From the NCBI GenBank assembly GCA_902558225.1, contig CACEDG010000004.1, positions 1-61,827 on the forward strand: DNA of 61,827 nucleotides. Reading direction: 5' to 3'. The position numbers and the translations under genes are program-made. The stretch is from an uncultured Pelagibacteraceae bacterium (GTDB lineage Bacteria > Pseudomonadota > Alphaproteobacteria > Pelagibacterales > Pelagibacteraceae). The notes beneath the pieces are model-generated. The model had not been told where the DNA came from. It worked only from the letters and a program-made list of their open reading frames with translations, and did no database searches. Below, piece by piece: positions 46,415-53,925 of the stretch. The stretch's first letter is position 1; each line of letters opens with the position of its first letter.

Positions 46415-47437
46415 ATGCCCAAGCTTAATGTATTAGTCGCTGGATCAACTGGTTATATTGGTGTTCAATTAATTAAATTATTAGTTAAACATAAACACCT
46501 AAATATCAAATATCTCTGTGGTAATTCTTCTGTTGGAAAAAAAATCAGTTATTACGATAAATTTTTTAAAAAAAAAAAATTACCAAAAATAACTAAATTT
46601 GAAAAAAAATTTTTAAATGATGTTGATGTAATTTTTACTGCTCTTCCAAATGGAGAGGCGCAATTAATATCTAAAAATTTAGGTAAAAATAATGTCTTAA
46701 TTGATCTTGCTGCAGACTTTAGACTTGAAAATAGTTTAGATTATTTAAGATGGTACAAAAAAAAACACAAAGCTAAAGAAAAGATTAAAAAAAGTATTTA
46801 TTCATTACCTGAAATAAACAAGCAAGATTTAAAGAAATATCAAATAATATCTTGCCCAGGGTGTTACCCAACATCTATATTGCTTCCTCTTATTCCATTA
46901 ATAAAAACAAAACTAATAAGACCCAGTAACATTATAATCGACTCAAAATCAGGATATTCTGGTGCAGGAAGAGGGGTGCATAAAAAATATATAAACAAAA
47001 ATTTGTATGAGTCTCTTAGTGCGTACGGTATAGGTTTTCATAGACATAACCCTGAAATAAAACAATACTTTACAAAGTATTCAAAAAAAAACGTCAGTTT
47101 TATTTTTACTCCGCATTTATCTCCAATGTTCAGAGGTATATTAAGTACAATATATGTAGATTGTGAAAAAAATGTTACTCAAAATAAAATAATTAGTAAA
47201 TTAAAAAGTTTTTATAAAAAAGATCATTTTGTTAAGATACTTAAAAAAGACCAATCAATAAGTACGAATGATGTAATAAATACAAATAACTGTATGATTT
47301 CAGTTTGTAGAAGTAGTGTGCACAATAAATTAATAATTCTATCATCAATAGATAATTTAATTAAAGGTGGCGCAGGTCAAGCCATTCAAAATTTAAATAT
47401 CAAATTCAATTTTCCAAAAAAAATGGCACTTATATGA
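46415..47437 (+). CDS. argC: N-acetyl-gamma-glutamyl-phosphate reductase
   Basis: Third step of arginine synthesis (340 residues, type 1 length). NAD(P)-binding VAGSTGYIGVQLIKLL at the N-terminus, the catalytic cysteine in ISCPGCYPTSILLPL near residue 150, and GYSGAGRGVHKK near residue 185 are present. Begins a run argC - lipoprotein - hom - GHMP kinase with overlapping genes. Confidence 0.96.
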   Translation: MPKLNVLVAGSTGYIGVQLIKLLVKHKHLNIKYLCGNSSVGKKISYYDKFFKKKKLPKITKFEKKFLNDVDVIFTALPNGEAQLISKNLGKNNVLIDLAADFRLENSLDYLRWYKKKHKAKEKIKKSIYSLPEINKQDLKKYQIISCPGCYPTSILLPLIPLIKTKLIRPSNIIIDSKSGYSGAGRGVHKKYINKNLYESLSAYGIGFHRHNPEIKQYFTKYSKKNVSFIFTPHLSPMFRGILSTIYVDCEKNVTQNKIISKLKSFYKKDHFVKILKKDQSISTNDVINTNNCMISVCRSSVHNKLIILSSIDNLIKGGAGQAIQNLNIKFNFPKKMALI

Positions 47438-47673
47438 AAAATTTTTTTATTTTATCTATTTTTATATTTGCAAGCGCATGTTCTCTTAATAAAAACTCTA
47501 CTTATTGGAATGAAGATCCTATTAAAAAAAAAAATGAAGATAATGAGGTATCAAAAATTATGAATAAATCAGATGATATAACTCTAATGAGTTTGAAAGA
47601 ATATAAACTTTATATCAAAAATTACACAGAAAAAAATAATTATCCAAAGTTAAATAATGAAAGATTCAATTAA
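47434..47673 (+). CDS. Small putative lipoprotein
   Basis: A 79-residue protein with a short signal peptide and lipobox FASAC (Cys16), then an Asn/Lys/Glu-rich hydrophilic tail. It overlaps argC by 4 nt and hom by 17 nt, so it looks like a true member of the run. No family is recognised. It may be a lineage-specific envelope protein. Confidence 0.65.
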   Translation: MKNFFILSIFIFASACSLNKNSTYWNEDPIKKKNEDNEVSKIMNKSDDITLMSLKEYKLYIKNYTEKNNYPKLNNERFN

Positions 47674-48949
47674 TATTGCTGTAGTAGGTCTGGGTCAAAT
47701 TGGAATTTATCTTTTAAATGAATTAAATACAAAAAAAAAAGAGATCAAAATTAAAACAGGAAAAAATATTAATGTTACTGCAATATCCGCAAAAAATATA
47801 AATAAAAAAAGAAGATTTAAGATCAATAAAAAGATATTTTTCAAAAATCCATTAGATATTTTTAAGAAAAAAAAGATCGACATTTTATTTGAAGCAGTTG
47901 GTTTATCAGATAGTATTTCAAAAAAGGTAGTAGAGACAGCTCTTAAAAATAAGATTAATGTAATTACACCTAACAAAGCTCTAATTGCAAAACATGGAGA
48001 CTATTTATCAAAATTGGCAGAAAAAAACCGAGTTAATCTTGAATTTGAAGCTTCGGTTGCAGGTGGAATCCCAATTTTAAGAACTATTAAGGAAGGTTTA
48101 GCCACAAATAAGATAAAAAAAGTATATGGAATCTTAAATGGAACAACTAATTATATCTTATCTGAAATGGAGAATACAAATGAAACATTCGATAAAGTTT
48201 TAAAGAAAGCTCAAAAACTTGGTTATGCTGAACCAGGTAATCCCAAACTGGATCTAAATGGATTTGATGCTTTCGCAAAAGTAAGAATTCTATCTGCTTT
48301 AGCTTTTAATAATAAAATTTCAAATCATAAATGTATTATGGAAGGTATAGAAAATATAGATCTCAAAGATATCAAAATTGCTGACCAATTGAACTTAAGA
48401 ATTAAATTACTTGGAATTACAGAAATAATTAATGGAAAACTATTTGAAACTGTTCATCCATGTTTGGTGAGTAAAAAAACATACATTGGAAATGTTAATG
48501 GAGTTATGAATGCTGTTATTACCGAGGGTAAACCAGTTGGTGAAAGTATACTTCAAGGAGAGGGTGCTGGTCCTGGAGCTACGTCTTCATCTCTATTATC
48601 TGATTTGCTATCAGTTTTACGCGGAAATATAAAATATCCATTTGGAATACCCTCAAATAAAAGAAAGTCTGTAAAAGTCTTCAATAATGATCAATATTCA
48701 AATTCTTTATATCTAAGATTTGAGGTAAAAGACAGACAAGGTGTTCTTTCCTATATAACTAACAGATTAACAAAGTACAAAATTTCAGTAAAAAGAATTA
48801 TACAAACGCCTGATAAAAGAAATATGAGAGCAACTATTGTTATAATTACTCATAAAACGACTGAAATTAATATTAGAAATTGTCTATCAATTTTTAAGAA
48901 TAATAAGAATATTCTTAAGTTTCCAACATTAATTAGATTATATAATTAA
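47657..48949 (+). CDS. hom: Homoserine dehydrogenase
   Basis: Reduces aspartate semialdehyde to homoserine (430 residues). AVVGLGQIGIYLLNEL at the N-terminus, then VITPNKALIAKHGDYL near residue 105, LNGTTNYILSEMEN near residue 163 and GPGATSSSLLSDLLS near residue 302. A C-terminal ACT domain (SLYLRFEVKDRQGVLSYITN) suggests threonine feedback. It supplies the precursor used by metY, encoded 2.4 kb away on the other strand. Overlaps the next gene by one nt. Confidence 0.96.
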   Translation: MKDSINIAVVGLGQIGIYLLNELNTKKKEIKIKTGKNINVTAISAKNINKKRRFKINKKIFFKNPLDIFKKKKIDILFEAVGLSDSISKKVVETALKNKINVITPNKALIAKHGDYLSKLAEKNRVNLEFEASVAGGIPILRTIKEGLATNKIKKVYGILNGTTNYILSEMENTNETFDKVLKKAQKLGYAEPGNPKLDLNGFDAFAKVRILSALAFNNKISNHKCIMEGIENIDLKDIKIADQLNLRIKLLGITEIINGKLFETVHPCLVSKKTYIGNVNGVMNAVITEGKPVGESILQGEGAGPGATSSSLLSDLLSVLRGNIKYPFGIPSNKRKSVKVFNNDQYSNSLYLRFEVKDRQGVLSYITNRLTKYKISVKRIIQTPDKRNMRATIVIITHKTTEINIRNCLSIFKNNKNILKFPTLIRLYN

Positions 48950-49935
48950 TGATTATTTCTAAAACTCCTTTTAGACTTTCGTTATTCGGTGGAGGAACAG
49001 ATTTTCCATCTTACTATAAAAAAAAAGGTGGCTGTGTAGTAGGGGGCACTATTGATAAATATTGCTATGTCACAGCAAGATATTTGCCTAATGTTTTTGA
49101 TTTTAAACACAGAATTGTCTGGTCCAAAAATGAGACTGTTAACAGTTATAAAGAAATCTTTCACCCAACTGTAAGATCTGTTTTTAAGTATATGAATATT
49201 AAAAAAGGTCTTGAAATTCACTACCAAGGTGACCTTCAGAAAAATTCAGGTTTGGGAACTAGTTCAGCTTTTTGTGTTGGTCTATTCAATACTTTATATA
49301 ATATCGAAAAAAAAAAAGTTTCTAAAAAAAAATTATCTTTAAATGCAATTCATGTTGAGCAAAAGATGTTAAAAGAAAATTGTGGTTCACAAGATCAAAT
49401 TTGGGCAGCTTACGGTGGCTTCAATATTATTAAATTTAATAAAGATGGAAGATTTTTTGTTTATCCAATTAAAAAATCAAAAAAAAATCTTAATAAATTA
49501 GATAAAAATATGTTTTTGGTTTACACTGGAATAAATAGATTCTCAGAAGATATAGAAAAAGATAAGATTAAAAATATAGATAAAAATTTTAAAAATCTAG
49601 ATAAAATTAGCTATATTACAAATACTTTTATAGAAGAAATGGGATCAAATTTCACAATTGATTTATGTGGAGATTTAATGAATGAGTATTGGGAGATAAA
49701 AAAGCAATTATCCACGAAAGTAACTAACCCATTTATCAATGAATTATATGCAGAGGGATTAAATAATGGTGCAATCGGAGGCAAAATAATCGGCTCTGGT
49801 GGCGGTGGATTTTTATTGTTCTGTTGTAAAAAAAATAAACAAAAAAAATTTTTCGATGGTTTCAGGAAATTACCAATCATTAAATTTAATTTTACTAATT
49901 CTGGCTCAGAAATAATATTTAGAAATAATTTATAA
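48949..49935 (+). CDS. hddA: GHMP kinase, probably D-glycero-alpha-D-manno-heptose 7-phosphate kinase
   Basis: GHMP-fold sugar kinase of 328 residues. ISKTPFRLSLFGGGTDFPSY at the N-terminus and the ATP loop HYQGDLQKNSGLGTSSAF near residue 90 are typical of the HddA subgroup; the C-terminal GAIGGKIIGSGGGGFLLF is motif 3. It would phosphorylate sedoheptulose-derived heptose-7-P at C1 for GDP-heptose. The other pathway genes (HddC and GmhB) are fused at 53926-55113. It could alternatively act on another sugar such as fucose. Confidence 0.82.
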   Translation: MIISKTPFRLSLFGGGTDFPSYYKKKGGCVVGGTIDKYCYVTARYLPNVFDFKHRIVWSKNETVNSYKEIFHPTVRSVFKYMNIKKGLEIHYQGDLQKNSGLGTSSAFCVGLFNTLYNIEKKKVSKKKLSLNAIHVEQKMLKENCGSQDQIWAAYGGFNIIKFNKDGRFFVYPIKKSKKNLNKLDKNMFLVYTGINRFSEDIEKDKIKNIDKNFKNLDKISYITNTFIEEMGSNFTIDLCGDLMNEYWEIKKQLSTKVTNPFINELYAEGLNNGAIGGKIIGSGGGGFLLFCCKKNKQKKFFDGFRKLPIIKFNFTNSGSEIIFRNNL

Positions 49936-49938
49936 TTA

Positions 49939-50892
49939 TTATATTTTAACTTTATTTAAAGCATTGTTTTTGAATATATTCGCTTCTCTTATGTATCTTC
50001 TAACCATTTGAGTTGTTTTGTGGCCAGTCATTGCCATAATACTACGTTCATCAGCTCCAGATTCTGCAGCAACTGTTGCAAAGCCTGATCTCAAGCTATG
50101 ACCCGAAAAATTTTTATTATCAATACCTGCTAAATTTAGATATTCTTTTATCAATAAAACTACTGATTGATCTGTTAATCTTTTTTCTGTAAGAGATAAA
50201 CCTTTTGCAAATCTTCTAAAAATAGGTCCAGATTTTATATTGGAAATTTGTAGCCATTTTTTAAGATTAATCACTGGACAATAGTTTTCATTTGTAAAGT
50301 AGGGCAGTCCTTTGATCATTCCTTCACCAAATTGATCGGTTTTCGATCTTCTGATGGTAATTTTAAGACCTTCAGGTACAAATTCTAAATCTTCATAATC
50401 AATTGAAATAAGTTCAGTTCTTCTGAAACCACCTCCAAATCCAACTAAGATAATTGATTTGTCTCTAAACTTCTTTATTTCATCAATTTTTTGCTCATCT
50501 ATTACATTAATTATCTTTTTTAAATGATTGATTAATATAGGTTTTTTTCCAATTTGAATGCTTCCTTTTACCCTTTTTATCCCCATTAAATTTTCAACAA
50601 TAATTGGATGTTTTGTATCTAAATAATGTCCTTTTAATCTATGAACCATACTTATTGACACTAATCTTCTTCTTAAAGTGCTAATTTTTGAATTTTTAGA
50701 AAGATGTGTAAGGTATAAAGAAACTATTTTTGGCTCTGATGGTAAAGAATTAAAACCATGTCTAGTACAAAAAGCACCAAAATCCTTAAAATCTGATTTA
50801 TAAGCTCTTAAGGTGTTATTTGCTTTAGAGCTTTTGAGGTTATTTAAAGTTGCCTCGTGAAGCGATTTAAGGTCCGTTGTAAGTTCATTCAT
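49939..50892 (-). CDS. Tyrosine recombinase / site-specific integrase
   Basis: Phage-integrase family recombinase of 317 residues with an N-terminal SAM-like core-binding domain (residues 10-100) and a catalytic domain. Active-site residues are all present: Arg157 (GFRRTEL), Lys184 (RRSKTDQ), His265-x-x-Arg268 (SGHSLRSGF), His291 (MTGHKTTQ) and Tyr300 (VRRYIREA). It is convergent with hddA with a 3-nt gap and stands at the edge of the accessory region, beside a structured RNA. Whether it mobilises this region is not known. Confidence 0.93.
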   Translation of the reverse strand: MNELTTDLKSLHEATLNNLKSSKANNTLRAYKSDFKDFGAFCTRHGFNSLPSEPKIVSLYLTHLSKNSKISTLRRRLVSISMVHRLKGHYLDTKHPIIVENLMGIKRVKGSIQIGKKPILINHLKKIINVIDEQKIDEIKKFRDKSIILVGFGGGFRRTELISIDYEDLEFVPEGLKITIRRSKTDQFGEGMIKGLPYFTNENYCPVINLKKWLQISNIKSGPIFRRFAKGLSLTEKRLTDQSVVLLIKEYLNLAGIDNKNFSGHSLRSGFATVAAESGADERSIMAMTGHKTTQMVRRYIREANIFKNNALNKVKI

Positions 50893-50972
50893 ACTATTAC
50901 TATTGATAACAATTAATTATCATTAGTAATATATCAAGTGATTTTAAATGTCAATAGTTTAAATTAAAATAT

Positions 50973-51146
50973 ATGGGTTCGATTGATGGAGAAATTCCTG
51001 CAGTATGGTTTTTAATCAGTTCAATTGGTTTTGTTATATTAACTATTATTCAATTTCGAAACACAGGAAAAAGCTTCAATACAATTTTTTTATCTATAAT
51101 GGCAATCATATTTTTAGCAAGTTACTTGATTTTGCTAACCAAATAG
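50973..51146 (+). CDS. Small two-helix membrane protein
   Basis: An open frame of 57 codons from ATG 50973 to TAG 51144, short enough to be missed by length filters. It has the look of a real protein: an acidic N-terminus (MGSIDGEIP), a hydrophobic helix at about 11-26 (VWFLISSIGFVILTII), a basic turn (QFRNTGKSFN) and a second hydrophobic helix at about 38-55. No family is recognised. It is divergent from the integrase, 80 nt from its start. Confidence 0.55.
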   Translation: MGSIDGEIPAVWFLISSIGFVILTIIQFRNTGKSFNTIFLSIMAIIFLASYLILLTK

Positions 51147-51244
51147 AAAGTTATCACCATTATTCACAAAAAAATATTAGATTTTAAAAAAACAACTATT
51201 TAGTGATACCCTATTTAATTCAACTTTGTTATTAAAGATATGAA

Positions 51245-51418
51245 TTAAGAGGCAACTCTTAACTGGCCAATTGGAGAAAAGCCGAGAGGTACAATTCCAG
51301 GGGGCAGAAAGCTTCACAAAGCATCGCTGAACATGTGAGGCGGGAGGTATGGCGGTAGCGCATCAACGACGTACCAAAAACAACTGTTCTTTGCACCTTT
51401 AAAAGTGCAAGGAAACAG
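51245..51418 (+). ncRNA. Unidentified GC-rich structured RNA ending in a terminator-like hairpin
   Basis: The region rises to roughly half G+C, in a window where non-coding DNA is overwhelmingly A/T. It starts with a perfect 7-bp hairpin with GNRA tetraloop (TTAAGAG-GCAA-CTCTTAA, 51245-51262). GGTAC (51288-51292) can pair with GTACC (51371-51375), enclosing a hairpin GCTT-CACA-AAGC (51311-51322) and CGCT/AGCG (51325-51328 with 51357-51360). It does not fit tmRNA, RNase P, SRP, TPP, FMN, glycine or cobalamin elements that I can recall. 6S RNA, or a leader element for the alkyltransferase gene, remain possible. Confidence 0.6.
51384..51418 (+). terminator. Terminator-like hairpin before the alkyltransferase gene
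   Basis: CTGTTCTTTGCAC pairs with GTGCAAGGAAACAG (one bulged A and one G-U) around an eight-base loop, and GTGTTTTCTTATT follows. It may end the structured RNA or act as an attenuator, because the next gene starts 15 nt later. Confidence 0.6.
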
Positions 51419-51433
51419 GTGTTTTCTTATTAA

Positions 51434-51709
51434 ATGACACTCAAAGGCACAAAATTTCAATTAAAAGTTTGGAAGTATTTAAAAAATATCCCTAAGGGTC
51501 AAGTTAAAACCTATAAACAAGTTGCAATAAGCATTAAATGCCCAAAATCAGCTCGTGCTGTGGCTAATGCTTGTGCTAAAAACCCATATGCCCCAAAAAT
51601 ACCTTGTCATAGAGTAATTAGGTCTGATGGGACCCTTGGAGGCTACTCTGGAAGAGGTGGAATAAAGCAAAAGCTCAAATTACTAAGATCTGAAAAGGTA
51701 GCAATTTAG
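51434..51709 (+). CDS. MGMT/Ogt-family DNA alkyltransferase domain protein
   Basis: A 91-residue protein equal to the C-terminal catalytic domain of O6-methylguanine-DNA methyltransferase. FQLKVWKYLKNIPKGQVKTYKQVA is the helix-turn-helix part, and the acceptor cysteine is in KIPCHRVIRSDGTLGGYSG. The PCHR cysteine means it is not an ATL (which has Trp there). The usual N-terminal domain is absent, as in some short Ogt proteins. The region before its ATG holds a structured RNA and a hairpin, with no ribosome site. Confidence 0.85.
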   Translation: MTLKGTKFQLKVWKYLKNIPKGQVKTYKQVAISIKCPKSARAVANACAKNPYAPKIPCHRVIRSDGTLGGYSGRGGIKQKLKLLRSEKVAI

Positions 51710-52158
51710 CCCTATTTTGATGCTTTTTTAAGTTAAAAAAGTTAATAAATTCAACGTTTTTTTACCTTTTTATCTGTTTTTTTCTTAAATAACATAATTC
51801 GCCCTTCAGTTGTACCATATATTAGCCTATACCTAAAATAGACCCTTCTATGGGCGTTTAAATGGTATATTCGAATAGCGCATCGCTCTACTATTCAACT
51901 ATATCAATGCTTCTGGTATCCTCCATTCTTACTGAATTTCTTATCCACAATTGTAAAAAAACTCTTGTTTATATAGATTATTTGATGATTTTTATTATTT
52001 GTCAGAATTTTGAGCTTTTTAGTGAGCATTAGGTTGATTTAATATAAAATAATTGAAAATATGCTACAAGTAAATTATAAAGAAAATTCAATAAATACAA
52101 TAATTTACATTAAATACTTAAAGTAATACATTAATTAATAGTAAACAAACAATACCTA
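51710..52158. other. 449-nt gene-free region with a perfect DnaA box
   Basis: The longest stretch without a gene. No open frame is convincing. Features seen are: TTATCCACA at 51941-51949, a perfect DnaA 9-mer; a dyad GAATAG (51873-51878) / CTATTC (51891-51896) with an inner AGCG-CAT-CGCT; and an AT-only tract at about 52040-52158. A single DnaA box could be chance or regulatory. No further 9-mers were noticed nearby. Confidence 0.5.
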
Positions 52159-53010
52159 TTATTTAATTTTTTTTACATAGTTATTTCTCTTTGAGATATA
52201 GATACCACTAAATACAATAATAAATAAGCCTAAGAAAGTCCAATTATCTGGGAAATCACTAAAGAAATAATAACCTATAATGATGTTTGTAATTATCTCA
52301 AAGTAGCTAAATGGAGCTAATTTAGATGCATCAGCATACTTGAGTGACAAAATTAAAAATAAATGACCAATACAGGCAAATATACCTATCGCAGCCATCA
52401 TAAACCACTGATTTAACGTAGGTGTAACCCAAACAAAAGGCATTATTGTGGAAACAATTATGGCCCCTACTACACCAGTTAATAGTAAGGTTAATAAAGG
52501 ATTATCTGAGCTGCTAAGTTTACGGGTAATAATTAAATAAAATCCATACATTACACCTGTTCCAAGAGCAGCTATGCTTGCTAAATTAATTTGCACAAAA
52601 CCAGGTCTTATAACTACTAAAGAACCTATAAATCCTATAATTACTGCAGTCCATCTTCTCAAACCAACCTTTTCTCCTAAAAAAATTGGAGAAAAAGCTG
52701 TAACAATTAAAGGTGCAACAAAAGCTAAAGTTAAAGCTTTTGCTAAGGAGATCACTGAAATTGCATAAAAAAAACAGATATTAGCTGATAAAAGAATTAA
52801 GCCCCTTGTAAATTGTAATTTTGGTTTATCTGTCCAAACAAGATTTTTTCGAAAGAAGAAAAACATAATTGGAAAAGTAAAAGCTACAGTAAAAAAATAT
52901 CTTGCCCATGTAATTTGTAATACCGGAAGATCTGTGCTCAAGTATTTTGCAAATCCGTCCATAATTGGAAGCATCACCCAAGCTAAAAGATTAAATATTA
53001 TAGCCTTCAT
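52159..53010 (-). CDS. EamA/DMT family transporter
   Basis: Drug/metabolite transporter of 283 residues with ten hydrophobic segments in two EamA repeats. The first repeat has WVMLPIMDGFAKYLSTDLPVLQITWARYFF, the second GVMYGFYLIITRKLSSSDNPLLTLLL. PLIVTAFSPIFLGEKVGLRRW marks the end of repeat one. The substrate is unknown (such proteins export amino acids or metabolites). It ends just after the gene-free region and follows the AEC transporter gene by 18 nt. Confidence 0.9.
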   Translation of the reverse strand: MKAIIFNLLAWVMLPIMDGFAKYLSTDLPVLQITWARYFFTVAFTFPIMFFFFRKNLVWTDKPKLQFTRGLILLSANICFFYAISVISLAKALTLAFVAPLIVTAFSPIFLGEKVGLRRWTAVIIGFIGSLVVIRPGFVQINLASIAALGTGVMYGFYLIITRKLSSSDNPLLTLLLTGVVGAIIVSTIMPFVWVTPTLNQWFMMAAIGIFACIGHLFLILSLKYADASKLAPFSYFEIITNIIIGYYFFSDFPDNWTFLGLFIIVFSGIYISKRNNYVKKIK

Positions 53011-53028
53011 ATAAACAAAGGGTATATA

Positions 53029-53925
53029 TTAGTTAAAGTATTTTAAAGCAAAGAATACCACTATAGGAATTGATATAAATGACATAAGTGTTGATATCAC
53101 AATAGTGCTAGCAATACTATCCACTACTTTTTTTGGAGAATACATACTACCAACTAAATAATTTAATATAGCACTCGGCATAGCACTTTGTATTAATAAT
53201 ACTCCAGCAGCAAGTCCAGATAATTTGAAATAATGAATTATGATATAAGCTATTATAGGTCCAAGTAAAACTCGACAAAGAGACATTATAATTGAGTTTT
53301 TAAATGAGAATTTAAATCTTGTTAATGCAATACCTAAAGACATTAAAACTAAAAAAATAGTTGCATATGTTAATAGAAAAGTTGTGTTCTCTAAAAATAT
53401 CGGAGTGTTAATTTTGAAATATAAAAAAATTACAGATATAATTATTGCATACACTGGTGGGCTTTTAATAAGAATATCAAATGAAAATTTTTTTTTTGCT
53501 AAAAATACCCCTAAAGTAAAATGGAATAAAATAATCACAGAAGCAACAGCAGAAGCTACACCAAGACCTTGAGTTCCATATGCAAAAAGGCAAATAGGAA
53601 CTCCCATATTACCAGTATTTGGAAGAATCAATGGAGGTAACTCCATACTGAGGTCTTTTTTTAGGAAAAAAAGTAAGATTAAACCAATAACTGCAAATCC
53701 TGCTATCATAATAATAGCGTAAATAAAATAACTAATGAAAATATCTATTGTAATTCCTGTAGTAGTAACTGTGTAAAAAATCATAGCAGGCGTACCTATA
53801 TTCCCTGCAAAATTAGTTATAAAATTAGTATCAAATTTTGGATTTTTTTTTCCTAAGTAATAACCAATACCAATGACAAAAAACACTGGAAATATAACCT
53901 CAAATATTTTGATATAAATTTCCAT
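53029..53925 (-). CDS. AEC (auxin efflux carrier) family transporter
   Basis: Membrane protein of 298 residues with about ten hydrophobic segments. VFFVIGIGYYLGKKNP at the N-terminus, LPNTGNMGVPICLFAYG near residue 100 and the C-terminal QSAMPSAILNYLVGSMY are typical of the family, which exports malonate or other organic acids in bacteria. The substrate is uncertain. It begins directly after the stop of the preceding nucleotidyltransferase gene. Confidence 0.88.
   Translation of the reverse strand: MEIYIKIFEVIFPVFFVIGIGYYLGKKNPKFDTNFITNFAGNIGTPAMIFYTVTTTGITIDIFISYFIYAIIMIAGFAVIGLILLFFLKKDLSMELPPLILPNTGNMGVPICLFAYGTQGLGVASAVASVIILFHFTLGVFLAKKKFSFDILIKSPPVYAIIISVIFLYFKINTPIFLENTTFLLTYATIFLVLMSLGIALTRFKFSFKNSIIMSLCRVLLGPIIAYIIIHYFKLSGLAAGVLLIQSAMPSAILNYLVGSMYSPKKVVDSIASTIVISTLMSFISIPIVVFFALKYFN

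Noticed and set aside
51005-51187. A 60-codon frame overlapping the small membrane protein
   Set aside because: Its product is Asn/Tyr/His-rich with no coherent pattern, and the other frame (50973-51146) gives a proper two-helix protein.
51245-51418. Structured region as tmRNA, RNase P RNA, SRP RNA or group I intron
   Set aside because: No tRNA-like T arm or CCA, no tag-coding frame, no GAGGAAAGTCC or SRP GGAAGGAAGCAG core. A GCATCAACGAC string recalls the group I R element, but the matching P7 partner is missing.
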